A DNA stretch of 64,000 nucleotides from Pelodera strongyloides (taxonomy: Eukaryota; Nematoda; Chromadorea; Rhabditida; Rhabditidae): contig JAANDG010000123.1 of the NCBI GenBank assembly GCA_036852015.1, positions 124,001 to 188,000 of the forward strand, written 5' to 3'. A model generated the notes under the pieces. It did not search any database. It worked only from the letters and a program-made list of their open reading frames with translations, and was not told the DNA's origin. Positions 1 to 11,600 of the stretch are shown piece after piece (within the stretch, counting starts at the first letter, position 1; every line of letters begins with the position of its first letter). The position numbers and the translations under genes are program-made.

Positions 1-404
1 TCGCTGCCCTGAAAAGCCACAGTTGAGCCGATGGAAACCCTTATGGCGCGCTAAGGGGTTCTATGGTGTGCGGCGAAGTAAACAACATGCGAATCATATT
101 TCCCAGGTTTGTTGATCTTATGGTGTAAAACCGCCCGGGCAGTTGTATGTTCACCATGTGACGCCATTGCGGACCTTAACTCGCCTTGCGAACAATTGTT
201 GGTGGTGGGTGCCGGTAGCGTAATGGTAAATGATAGCTGAGGATGCGTGTTTGACCCTCGCTCGACCGAAACCCCAATTTTGAGTCATTCTCCGTTTTTT
301 CATGACCCATGAAATGAGCTGCAGTGGGCTAACAAGTGTGTGTTGTACCCTGCCACCACCTAGATACAGACAGTTTTTGCCGCGCACGTCCAAGTGAAAT
401 TTAC
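1..404. other. Left-edge non-coding stretch
   Basis: No exon could be assigned. A minus-strand open frame across 151-393 has no convincing similarity to the cysteine-rich paralogue whose next exons are expected here. It may be intron of paralogue A. Confidence 0.3.
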
Positions 405-1026
405 TGGCAAACTCCTGGCTGTGCCCCGACTCCGTTCTTGTTTAGAAGCGCAACTCGAGCCTCATGAAAGTCCCAGTAGGCAGGCAGGGAACCTGCAAAC
501 ATCTTATTATATAAAGGAGAAGAGTTTGTCATTTTCTTTGTTTTTACGACCGCAACGAAAATCAGAATAGCTCAAGTCGGCTTTCGGGTATAAAAGTAGA
601 GTGGGAGCTCAATATTGCAGCAATTACCAAACAACTCCGCCATTACTTTTTCGATGTTTCAGGCGTTTATACTAGGAATGGCAACTTTTCAGCGAAGAAT
701 GCAAATTTGGGGAAGTCCGTAGGCTGATCCCACCTACAGTCGGAGCGCAAGGGCTCTTCGTCCGCCTGGTTCCTTATAACCTACAATTACTACAATAAAA
801 ACCAACGAAATAACACGCACGCACACATACACGCACGCACAGAACGCACACACACGCACATGTATACACAGCAAAATTGCTGCACATCATCTTGTCTGTA
901 ACTAGCCTTTGAATTCGAATCCATAATATCCAATAAATGATTGATAACAAGATCCTAGTAGAGATTGTACTAGTGGATCGCAGTCGCCACTTACTAGACT
1001 GGCACCAGCCAGAAGCAGAACGAGAA
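405..1026 (-). CDS. Partial secreted cysteine-rich protein, paralogue A
   Basis: Two exons are visible. Exon 1026..907 encodes a hydrophobic signal-peptide end (VLVLLLAGASLVSG) followed by a mature start DCDPLVQSLLGSCYQSF. Exon 492..405 encodes LPAYWDFHEARVALL and ends in GVCQ. Both match, in order and intron phase, the intact paralogue at 2,287-5,571. Later exons would lie to the left and were not found, so the gene either runs off the window or is decayed. The donor after position 907 reads GCTAGT rather than GT, a rare GC-type donor or a damaged site. The first coding exon with the ATG was not found. Family not recognised; a secreted role is inferred from the signal peptide only. Confidence 0.5.
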
Positions 1027-2286
1027 CTAAAGAGTGGGACTTTATAGGTGTACGAGCGAAATTGTTGGGCCAAATATGCGCGGCTCAAGCTAGGAGCACC
1101 CGCGGCGTGCTTTGGGTAAGCCGCAACAGATACAGATGTCGGTTTAGCATGCACCCGCACCCTAAAGGCACTCTACATAGACGCGGATGCCAATATTTAA
1201 CTAACAAGATCGCCAATAAGTATCGATTACCTCTATTCATGAATGGTTTTGGCGGAAAGAAACAATGGAGCGTTAGTTCGAAAATTCTGAATTTCAAAAC
1301 TATTTTATATGTTCTGCTAGTCGCCTTCCTTATCTTTTTGTACGAGATTTCGTTGTTTTCCGCGAACCAGGAAGTCTCTGAGAGCAGATCAAAACAGAAA
1401 ATTCACACAAAATTTTGCAGCAAGAACACTTTTAATTTTCCGAATTTAATTGAACATGTGGTGATAACGTTTACGAAGCTCACTGAGCTAAAATGAGGAC
1501 TTCACGCTGCTACTGTATAGATTAACCGATGACACCGGGGCCGGGGTGATCGTAAAATCAGAAAGCTCACGCAGGCCGCGCACGAAAAGTGTTAGCCAGT
1601 GTGGGGCGGCAAAGTCGCGGCAGTGGTGCGGAGAGACAGTGGCGCATGAAAGGCGAACAATTCCGTTCCAAAAGGGGCACCCCAGGCGCAGGTATACCAT
1701 GTTTTGCTTTTGTAGTGCGTAGGAGCGGCGTAGAATCGAATCTTTGTTCGAGTAGCAATTTATTAAAGAGCAGGCAGAAGAGCACGACTTCTTCTTGTTT
1801 CAATTTATAAAAAAAAAACGAATTCGGCGCTATATACAAAACTCAGTGAAACCTTGGGCGCATATGTATTCAGCCGCGGCTGGTTGAACCGACCGGGTGG
1901 TAAAAACGAGGTGAAAACTTGTGAAGGTTTCTTGGATCAGGGCTGGCCACCCATTCCGTAATCAAAGATGGCCTATTCTCTGGAGCGCATTACTTCGGTA
2001 GACCTGAGCGGACTGCAGGGGCCCCTCCGGGGCCCTTAAGAACAGTCCTTGCTTCAACATTTAACCTTTTTGAAGCTTTAGCACAATCGCTACGAACTGA
2101 AAGGCGATGTATGTACACGACTGATCACAACATACCCATTAAGGTTAGAACCTGTCTTCGCAAGAAATATATTTCCGTATCCTCTGTATATGTTGTAGTG
2201 CTACGTTTTACTATTGTATGTAACACATTTCATTTAACTTGACTTTATACAATATACATTTTGCGTGTTTATTAGGAGGAGCAGAG
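1027..2286. other. Intergenic stretch, no gene recognised
   Basis: About 1.26 kb between the two cysteine-rich paralogues. It should contain the missing first exon of paralogue A, but no ATG exon with a clear donor was found. A short GC-rich palindrome (GGGGCCCCTCCGGGGCCC) lies near 2,018-2,036. Nothing else was seen. Confidence 0.4.
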
Positions 2287-5200
2287 TTACTGGTAGGGCG
2301 GGCACTGGATAAGCTTGCCGACCTTGTCACACAAATCAGAGTTGGCGTTCTGAAACAATATTAGTATTAATATCAATATTAAATTTATTAACTATTAAAA
2401 GTGGGCGTGTCCTTACTGTCAGCTGGTATCTTCGGATTAGTTAGGATTAGGCTACCATCAGATAGAACCCAGTTCCTACGACGGCAGCAGTCTCACTTCA
2501 TGTATAAACGCTTACTATAGCTTTCAATTAAAGGGACAGGCCCAAGAATATAAACCTATATTTATTATTTGGTCATCTTATTGTATAAAGTTGGGAGCTT
2601 TGTTTGTTTGTTTGTTTGATTGATTGTGTGTTTGGATTGTGCGTTACGCTCAGGAAGTAGGATTGGTTCAGTAGTTCATGTTCCCATGCACTGAGCCATC
2701 TCACATCCCGAGCGCCCCTCTCACAAAAGTTAAAAAAAGGCTGCATATACGGAATGTGTGTGGCATATCGTTCGGGCGCGTCGGCAGCGCTCAAAGTACT
2801 TCGATTAAAATACAAAGAACATGCAAATCTAGAGCAACAAAAGAAGCAATAAAGCGAGGATTTTAGGATATGCTAATTTTTTGAATCACTTTTGAATCCA
2901 CGTTTCACGTATGTATGAAATAAAAATGTACTAGAAGGTCACCTCAGGCTGCGCAGCCGTCTGGTAATTATATAAAGGATGTTTATTACAATATATACAA
3001 ACTAAATGTCAATCAGATAAAGCCCACTGGAAACACTTCCCCGGGCCCCAGGGTGTATCTGATTGATATTTAGTTTGTATATATTGTAAGAAACACCCTT
3101 TATATAAGTAATGACCAAATAATAAATATAGGTTGATATTGACGGGCCCGGTCCGTGCCTTTAAGGTTAAACCGTACGACAATTACATTATCCGAATGCG
3201 ATAGTGGATATTACCGCACGATAATATCCACTATCGCATTCGGATAATGTAATTGCAAACTAAAGTACAGCACCTCAATGTTAGCTCAATTAGGCCCTAT
3301 TCAATGTGTAATGTCCAATCCTATGCATGATAATTAATCATACTGTAATCTCAAAATAAAAGTTCTGTAACTCACAACTCCAGCCCTGTTAGCTCCGCAC
3401 ATGAAGACTCCGACATTGAAGTTGCATGCCTGGGTGTAGACTGAGGATTGGCACATCAGCCAGTTGTTCTCGGCTCTATTATAATACAGAGTTAAAGGTA
3501 TAATTCAGAGGATTTTTCAAGTCCGTCGTTTCGATTTCAGGAGCAGATTCTCGATAAACTTTTTTTGCTTTGTAACCGTCAACTTTCGGTGCTATGCTTT
3601 CATATCTGACCGGCAGAAAGCGAAATCTAAACTTGAAAAATAAATTCAAAGTAAAAAAACTCACTGGCAAACATCCATTCCGCTCATGATCTGCTGTTTC
3701 ATTGTCGCATCGCATTGCTATAAAAAAAAGAGTATGCATTCATTAATATTAGAAGTAGATTAAAAGTAGAACCAGCTCGGATAAAATCGTGTACTGCTAG
3801 CAGGGAAATGCTCAACGTCTGTATTATAATACTGCTGAAAACGTACATCAAGTGGTGCTCCTTGGGCGGCTCGAACAGTTCCAATACATGTGAAGTCCTT
3901 GATCAGAGCTAAAAAAAAAGGTTATTTATGTAAAATATATACGTACGTGTAATGAAAAGAAACGATTTCTTTTCTTATCAACTATTAAGATAACCTTCGC
4001 GCATGCTTGCCACGCCTCCTATGCACCTTAGGTTGCCAAAGATGCTTGGTGTAAAAGAGGTAAAAGAAGAAGTTAGGGTAATTAAGATAATTAAGGTCAT
4101 TAAATTAATTAAGGAGGTAATTAAGGTAATGATCCTCACTTGTGTATCCATCCGAACACTGGTATCCTCCTACCGCCAGATCAGTGTAGTAGTCCTGAGC
4201 ATCAGTCGAGTTCAAACCGAAGCTCATAAGGCAAGCGGGACCCCAGTTTTGAATACGGCTCGTGCATTGGACTAGGTTGTTGGCGGTTCTAAAAGTCAGC
4301 ATGTTTTATTGAATATAAAAAAGGTCATAGGTTCCTAACATCACATGCACACACCATAGCACAAAATTTCTGTTTCTAATCGCACCTAACGCGGAAGAAT
4401 ACTTGCTCTACTGTGCATTTAGACCGAGTGGGAAACCGGTCCTTTAGTTGTAAATAAGCGGCTCACGGATGCTAAGCATAACCACGAGCGCGCTTTTCTA
4501 CAATAAAAATGAAACCTACTGGCAAACGGCTGGCTGAGCGCCAACTCCACCCTTCTTCAGAATGGCGCCGCGAGCCTCGTGCATGTCCCAGTAAGCGGGC
4601 AGTTGTCCTGAATAATGTTGTTATTTTTATATTTCAAAAGTTTGGGACATCGCTCTATGGATGAAATTAAATCCTACGTCTAACATTGACGAAACACGGC
4701 GAAAAACTGCCGCGAAATTTTCGCGCAACAAAAGGTAGGTGCGATGCGACCGCTGTTAGAATGCGAAAATTGATGTAAAGCCAGATAACAGGTACGCCCA
4801 GGTTTTTGGGAGGAACTGGCGAGAGTCCGGCGAAGACTGAGCGAGGTGCATCATCAAGTTAGCACTCCTTAGCAGAAACCTTAGCAAGGCTAATAATAAG
4901 CCCAAGCTAAAGCCAAATAAACTCTCCTACCGTTGAACGAGAATCCATAATATCCAACGAATGACTGATAGCAGGAACCGAGTAGTGATTGTGTTAGGGT
5001 TCCACAATCAGCCCTGACAAGACTGGCACCAGCAACAAGGAGACATACTGGAATGAATAGTTAAAACGAAATACCGGCCGGTTTTTAAAACGCATCGTGG
5101 ACAACTGAATTCTTAGGTATTTATGCTAATTTGCTCGAATTTAGCTCGCTTTTTTTTCTAATTTACGTTCATTTGCATAAGCTGCATAAGAATGCTGGCC

Positions 5201-5571
5201 TACTCGATGTTTTTCAGAAACCGGAAGGCATTTTGCTTTAAATATCGTTGGCCTGTTATGCGAACGGCTTCACCTTCAAACACCGAGTTCTACATTGTAC
5301 CGTATCATATAATTATGTTGATACCTTACGTACGAGGTATGTTCGAGATTGCCGAAAAGTACTAAAAGGGAAAATGTTTTGTTTATCATAGCTCATTCGT
5401 AGTGTTATTCAACTTATTCTAGACATCACTGTCTGCTGGCCGCGCACCTACGCCTCATTTCTAAGTGAGCGGCCACCCATGGGCGAACAAGTTTTGGCCA
5501 CCCTCAATTAAAAACTGAGGGGCCTCCACCTAAAGCTTGTCATACTTACCTGAGACTGCGAGCTTTAGCAT
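2287..5571 (-). CDS. Secreted cysteine-rich protein, paralogue B (complete, 217 aa)
   Basis: Eight exons join in frame: 5571-5550, 5047-4931, 4607-4520, 4288-4140, 3908-3847, 3717-3665, 3475-3376 and 2349-2287 (stop). The product starts MLKLAVSVCLLVAGASLVRA, a classic signal peptide of about 20 residues, and the mature chain begins DCGTL. The mature part has 14 cysteines, an even number that fits disulfide pairing of an extracellular protein, and no transmembrane segment. Splice donors are GTAAGT, GTAGGA, GTAGGT, GTGAGG, GTACGT and GTGAGT. The product resembles the style of nematode-specific secreted families such as DUF19/T20D4.11-like proteins, but I could not match it to one, so no function is given. 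The last intron (2350-3375) is full of inverted repeats. Confidence 0.72.
2530..3165. repeat. Nested inverted-repeat element in the last intron of paralogue B
   Basis: The left arm near 2530-2577 (containing CCTATATTTATTATTTGG) recurs inverted at about 3106-3165. A second inner arm at 2965-3005 (GGATGTTTATTACAATATAT) pairs with 3070-3112 around a GC-rich loop. Both flank a spacer of about 390 bp. The arrangement suggests one foldback element, or one inserted in another. Confidence 0.65.
3180..3255. repeat. Perfect 34-bp-arm palindrome
   Basis: Arm 3180-3213 is exactly reverse-complementary to 3222-3255, with an 8-nt loop (CCGCACGA). It lies within the last intron of the secreted-protein gene, directly beside the nested inverted-repeat element. 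A perfect arm implies a young insertion or selection or gene conversion keeping the arms identical. Confidence 0.9.
4056..4130. repeat. Imperfect AATTAAGGT simple repeat
   Basis: Repeated units of GTAATTAAG, ATAATTAAG and GTCATTAAA run up to the low end of exon 4 of the secreted-protein gene, on the intron side. Confidence 0.6.
5061..5241. mobile_element. MITE family 1 copy (about 180 bp)
   Basis: Terminal inverted repeats of the type TTAAAGCGAAATACCGGCC / GGCCGGTATTTCGCTTTAA enclose a conserved AT-rich core with ATTTATGCTAATTTGCTCG. This copy lies in the first intron of the secreted-protein gene. No coding capacity. Confidence 0.8.
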
Positions 5572-6297
5572 GCTGCTTTCGAAGTGTTGAGAGTATGAGA
5601 GTATTGAAACTTTTGCACTCAAATGCACACACTCTAGCCTCCTTTTATTTGCTTTTATAACTCTCACGAGGCTAGTTATCTCCCTCTTATCAAAAATAGT
5701 TTTATCGGCTAAAAACCGTGAACGAATAAAACTTCACGTCATTTTTTGGAAAAAAAATAAGATATACTTCTGCAAATGATATGAAAAGAACCACACGACC
5801 AACTACAAACTTTGCCTATTGCTGTTACCAAGCTTCAGTCAGAGGCTGAACGACAGCAGCGGTAAAACTATCCATATCTGGCAGTATTCTTCATTCACTT
5901 TATTATGAGTTAAATCGAATCCTATTTCAGAACAATTGACAAACTCAGTTGCTGCCCGATAAAGTGTGCGCTGTTGCGGCGCGGCAGGCACATTTGCGCG
6001 CCAACGATGTGTGATGGTGAGCGCGGGTCGTGTAAGGTGTACAAATCCATTGGCATACGTTTGGCACAATTGCCCACCTTTTGCAGCTTCACAATGTCAA
6101 AGCCTCATGATTCTAGTTTGCTCCTCATTGAATACCTACGCTGCTGATGAAAATGCTGAGAGCTACGCCTAAAATTCTCTTCTGTAGTTTGTAGTCCAAA
6201 GCCTAAAATTGTCATCGCGAATTTAAAAGCTCCAATGATGTTTGACGTAAGATAATGGGCAATAATCACGCCGACTGAGAACAAGAAACAATGCGTT

Positions 6298-7626
6298 TTG
6301 CGTGCTCAGATAAGGAAAACACTTCTCCTTTCTCCCACAAAAATAATAAAGATAAGGCTAACGGCAAATTTTGAAGTCTGTATTTTGACTCCTACATCCG
6401 ACTCAGAATACATTGAATACAAATGGAGCAAACTAAACGTAACACCTCTCAAATTTCGCAGCGACACCGTAGTTAAGCTTCAACGCACTAATGCTTTTTA
6501 TACTGTGTACAGTGTGTACTACCACCTTCCTGATCTGTACAGTACACCGTGTCTCAGAAAATGGACCAAACTTCGTAAACAAACAGCTACGTTTAACCTT
6601 TTATCTCTGCAACAACGACGTATCAATCAAGACCTTGTATTTGCATTCAAGTTACTCAAGGGAGAACTCTCCATCTCGTTTAGTAAATATTATGCTTGGA
6701 GACCTACTAGAGGTCGTATTTCATCTTTTGAATTGCACGTGCCCTTCTCGAAACTGAATCATTATTATCACAGTTTCTTTATTCGTACGGCTAAATGGCT
6801 AAACAAACTCCCAGATAAACTTTTACGATTACCAAGTTCAAAATCTCTTTGCCGGCGTTTAAAGTCAATGGATAGAAACGATTTGCTCACGATATTAGAT
6901 ATAAGTGCAATTGAGTCCAACTTTCCAGAGTACAACCTTACTTTGTATCGCTGATTTTATTTCGTTCAGATTATGGGAATAAACTGGTAGGGTCCTATAT
7001 TACCCCCTGATGCTTGATTTCCGATGTGAAGAAATGCTGCTTATTTCGGCAATTTCGTCTACGAGGACAATTTTAATTCAAAAATTTCTTTGTTTGCTGA
7101 TTTTTCGTGCTTATTCTTGTGTCTCGTTTTATTGTGATCCAGTTACACCGAGGAGTTCTTTATTTTTTTGGTTGATCGACGCTTTATTGGTGTGCTTCCT
7201 CTTCATAGTTTTGCAAAAAATTGCCACTATCGAGTGGCTTATCCACTAAAAGCCATTTGCGGCGCTGCGATATTTTATTGTAGCGCATAAGGTTTCCTGC
7301 GGGTGGAGGGTATTCACTGTGCTAGTTTTTGAGTACCTGTTGTAATAGCTTTACTTTTACCTAAGCCCACTCGTTCAGTTCTTATCTCGTGGCCAATTTT
7401 TTGAGGTAACAATACAATATCGCCCACATATCATACGATCGCGGCAAATATTTGCAAAACTTGAAATGCCTGACACCATTACCTATACATTACGCTTGAT
7501 TTCCATTGTTTTATTATCAAATCACCTGTTTGCTAATCAACGACAACACGACGAGTTATATACTACTTTCTTTTCATCATTTCATTATGATGCACACCCT
7601 GTGGTGTTATTTAATAAATAAATAAA
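6298..7626 (+). mobile_element. LINE 3' fragment (C-terminal part of ORF2 plus tail)
   Basis: The open frame 6298-6954 encodes 218 aa ending in a pattern typical of the C-terminus of non-LTR retrotransposon ORF2: LLSLQQRRINQDLVFAFK, then SFFIRTAKWLNKLPDKLL. The complete RT ORF at 59.9-61.2 kb carries the matching TSLQHRRIMIDLVECFK and MWNLLPDELV. No RT core (YADD) is present, so the copy is 5'-truncated. About 670 bp of non-coding sequence follows and ends in an A/T-rich tandem tail (AATAAATAAATAAA, about 7612-7626), as LINE 3' ends do. The left border is uncertain. Confidence 0.65.
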
Positions 7627-7920
7627 CGTCCATAAATCTTTATCACATATTTTCCAAGTAATTTCACATTTGCTAAACAACCACTCTCGATCACATAAAA
7701 TCAGACTAGTCTAATAGTCTAATGTGTAACACAACACTTTCGCATATAATCGATATTCTTAGTTTGTCTAATAACTTAAACCGACTGCCGTACGCATGCG
7801 AAAATACTGCATACCATACTAAAACACAACCCACCGTACCCACGGAAAATAAGAGAAAGGGTGTGAAAGCTCCTCAAAAGGCGAACTCAGAAATTCTAGC
7901 TAAACAAAATATCGTGCGAT

Positions 7921-8088
7921 TTAAAGCGATGTAACAGCCGCTTTTTGAAACATTTGGAATGCTGAACCCTGTACTCCCATGTAGTCTACGCGAATGACTG
8001 TGCTTATTCTACATTTTCATTTGCATACAACATATGCGAATACAACGCACATCATACGTTTCAAAAACCGGACGTTATATCACTTTAA
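7921..8088. mobile_element. MITE family 2 copy
   Basis: Begins TTAAAGCGATGTAACAGCCG and ends in the inverted form (AAACCGGACGTTATATCAC then TTTAAAG). The core contains ATGCGAATACAACGCAC. Non-coding, about 168 bp. Confidence 0.75.
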
Positions 8089-8534
8089 AGTGATGGGCTC
8101 CACCGTTAAAAACGCACACTCACCCCCCCCCCCCATTCTCCCTTCTATATAATGCAATTAGTATACTTTCGCGAATAAATATGCAATTCTATATATATTC
8201 TAATACGCCGCTGGGACCTACAGACAGACGCACACACATACACATACCGTAATTCAAAGGGAACTCAAACGTTCAGCTCTGTGCTACCAACTTTCAGTAT
8301 AAAATAAAAAAGGCACGGCATATAGGTCAGACGAAAGCCTAAGCCTAAGCCCATAGATACACAAATCTATCGATAATTATCGAAAGGGCACCACCCACAT
8401 GATAAAAATATACAGGGTAAAGCTACAAGAAACTTCAGCATCAAACAAACTTCTTTGGTTTAAACATGCTACAAATAATACTTATGGCCATCAGTGAAAC
8501 GGGGCTTTAGAAACATCACACAAAAAGGTTAGTC

Positions 8535-8600
8535 AATGTCGGGAATCGAACCCGCAATGGTTTCCCGGGTTCTGCGCCTTATCCAACTGTGTCAATCTAC
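8535..8600 (-). other. tRNA-like segment overlapping the end of YIPF6
   Basis: On the minus strand, directly after the YIPF6 stop codon, there is an A-box-like stretch (CAGTTGGATAAGGC) and a B-box-like T arm (CGGGTTCGATTCCCG), followed downstream by a TTTTT run. The 3' half looks like a tRNA, but the acceptor stem cannot be closed with the 5' flank. It is therefore a tRNA relic or the head of a tRNA-derived SINE rather than a functional tRNA. Confidence 0.4.
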
Positions 8601-11600
8601 GAGTGGGAGACAATTAACCATGAGACGATGAAATAGAAGAGAAATACTGGGTAGACAACCAGAAGACGACGCTTCTCCGGCTGGCTGCCTGCCAAGAAAC
8701 CCATCGCAGCTGAAAAAAAATTAGGTTTAACTTTGACACATGGTTTGTGAAGAATATTTTAGACAAATGTGTTCGCACGGACTGTACGCAAACTGTGACG
8801 GGACACGAAAGTTTTCACATGGGAATGCAGCCAACCCCACACATCCTTCACAAAGCAATTTCATCACAGATAATTTCTCAATACGACTGCACCATCTAAA
8901 GGACCCGTACCCCGGTCACTCAAACCAGAGTCCCCTCTAATATCCACTCGACCACCTACCATAAGTCGCCCAGGCGAACCCAACAGCCGTGATGAGAAGG
9001 CGGACGAAGAACAACTTCTGGAACAGAAGAGTGGAACAGACAAAAGCGGCCATCGAGGGAGGTAGGAGACAGTAGCCGATCACACACAACGATTGGAAGA
9101 ACGAACTGAAAAAAGAAAAGTGTGCTCGTATTCCATACGGGCGGCCCGGATTCGATACCCGGACGGTACACGGCCCGGATTCGATACCCGGAAGGTACAC
9201 GGCCAGGATTCGATACCCGGACGGCACACGGCCCGCCCGGTTCGATATCCGGACGGTACACGACCCGGTCGGTACAAAGTTACAAAGTGCATGAATCCCC
9301 TGTACGGGCAATTTCATTTCACTAGCCTGGCATACTGCAATACATGCGCACTAAAACAATTCACTAGAATCACTAGAAACGAACTATCTCAAGAATCTAA
9401 GACAGTTGGAGTTTCTATTCAGTAACGATAAACGTCTCAAATGGAAGTTTCTGAGGCCGTATTCACCAACACTCATAGAGCCCTCACTGGCCTCCCCACG
9501 GAGCTAAAGAGTGCGTAGAGAGTGTGAGAACAGAACAGATTCAGAGCGGCCGTGAACCTAGGGAGGGCTCCCTGTGTGTTGGTGAATACGGCCTCTGGAA
9601 ACCTTGGTTACGGTACAAACATAAATGACTCACATAGTTCCGCCAAGCAGTTTGATGTTCATCGTGACGATCACGGATCCGAAGAAGGTCAACGAGAATA
9701 CCTGAAGGGCATGATCATTTGCAGAGAGGAAGAAGACATGGGAGTACCGTGGAGTTAGAACACGGGAAAAAGAGTTAGAACACTATACCACAGTGACTTA
9801 ACCAACCACTAGTAAAAGATGAGCCGGCCGCCGGGTACGGCTATCAAACATACACTCTGTGTGCCATGATTTTTTGTAATTTCAAATTCATTGTTGGACC
9901 CCATAACTCCGAAGTCCCGACCTCCCTTTGGAACGTTACATATAGCACTTTGACCTTAAAACGTGTTTTCGAGAATGACAATTACAAGATATTAAGGAAC
10001 TTTAGTCACTAACCTGTGTAAATTGCGGTGCCGCCTCTCCTTTACCATTGCTATGCAAAAGCCTGAAATACGAATTATTACAATTTCATTCACTTGATTG
10101 TTTGTACATCTGAATTACTGCTAAAAATACTAATACTAATAATGAGAGAATCAGACGCTAGACACTCGACATAGGAGCGAGAGATAGCCCAAATACTCAC
10201 AGCGAGAGAGAGACGCAGATGAACAGCGGGCCCCAGAGATCCCACTCTTTGAGCAATTGCTGACGATCCGAAGACGGAATGACCACATGGCCAAATTTGG
10301 CACCCACAGTCATCAGGTCACGCTTCTGAATAATATTCAAAGTAAAATGCCTTCTCTATTCCTAGATTGCAGGTAATTATCAGACTAATTAGCATATTAG
10401 CATAAATACTATAATCCCCCTCCCCCCCCCCGTATCGCACACACCACAAACTACAAACAAATGCTAAACATACAACAGTGTCCCAAACAGGTTCATCGAG
10501 CGTGTTCAGTTCAGTATCGAGGTCCACTTCCTGCATACGGCGGGGCCCGGAGGAGAAAGAAGAAGGCTGTAAACATACATATTATCAGATTTATTATCAT
10601 TCAATCACTTAATATAAACTTTATTGAAAACACACACGTTTTCAACAGGTGTTAGGTGAAAAAAACGCGTCTTCACGAGTCATTCATTTCAAAACATACC
10701 TTACCGAGTAACACCATTTATCGTTAGAGTACAAGCAGCCTCTATAGTACAAGCTATCATGAGCACCCCCCATGCATAAGTCCAGACCCAAACCTACACT
10801 AGAAGCTCCAAAGGTCTGCAAGCCTCATTCACGCCGAGTACTTAGCCTCAAACAATGAGCTTAAAAAAGAAACCTGTGCTGCTGCCGGCCTGGATGATGA
10901 GCCTCCAATATTACCGCTCAGTTGCGCTCTCTCCTTCATCGCATCCTCTTTGGCAGCAATCTCTTTTTCGAGCTAAAGAAATTATAATACAACAGACTAC
11001 GGGCAATATCATTACTGTAGCTGATAACGAAACTAAGTGAGCATGTTAATATATATATAAATATATCCTAACCAGCAGTATCCATTCACAGCCACCTAAA
11101 CTCGTCAACTTTTAACGCGAAATGAGACAAAATAGATATAGAAGTGTAAAGCCAATCCCTTGCGAAACTGTACTACGAAGAGGCCAGCGATCTTCGCTGG
11201 CGCCAATCTACAAATGGTTTAACACTTCGGATTTTGCTGTTACATCACTGTATATGTGTAATTCTACACCCCATCGCAGATTATCAAGCGCTCATTAAAG
11301 CGAAATACCGGCAGGTCTTTGAAACGCATCGAGGACAACTGAATACTTACGTATTTATGCTAATTTGCTCGAATTTAGCTCGATTTTTTATTCTAATTTA
11401 TGTTCATATGCAGGTACTGCATAAGAATGCTGTTGTACTCAAAGTGTTTCAAAAACCGGCCGGCATTTCGCTTTAAAAATCCAAACCCACCACATCAATA
11501 TCGACAGCCGCATTTCCAAATGTGTTGTTCATTTCTCCACCGTTCGTATTGTGAACGGGTGCAATCTGAAATGACGACAACTCACTGAATTGTTCAAAGA

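Larger units (their letters stand above)
5572..8596. other. Intergenic region with repeats
   Basis: A 3-kb spacer between the secreted-protein gene and YIPF6. It holds a decayed LINE 3' fragment (about 6,298-7,626), one family 2 MITE (7921-8088) and a C homopolymer at about 8,124. No further exon was seen. Confidence 0.5.

Noticed and set aside
151..393. 80-aa minus-strand open frame as the next exon of paralogue A
   Set aside because: A short TQNWG / IQNWG resemblance to paralogue B is not sustained on either side, and the cysteines do not match.
61..1500. Plus-strand open frame at 1062-1496
   Set aside because: Composition and lack of splice or domain support suggest chance; part is antisense to the region upstream of paralogue A.
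9133..9275. CRISPR-like array
   Set aside because: The units are contiguous with no unique spacers; it is a minisatellite in a eukaryotic intron.
8937..9425. Several overlapping open frames on both strands
   Set aside because: They are frames through the minisatellite and the antisense of a YIPF6 exon.
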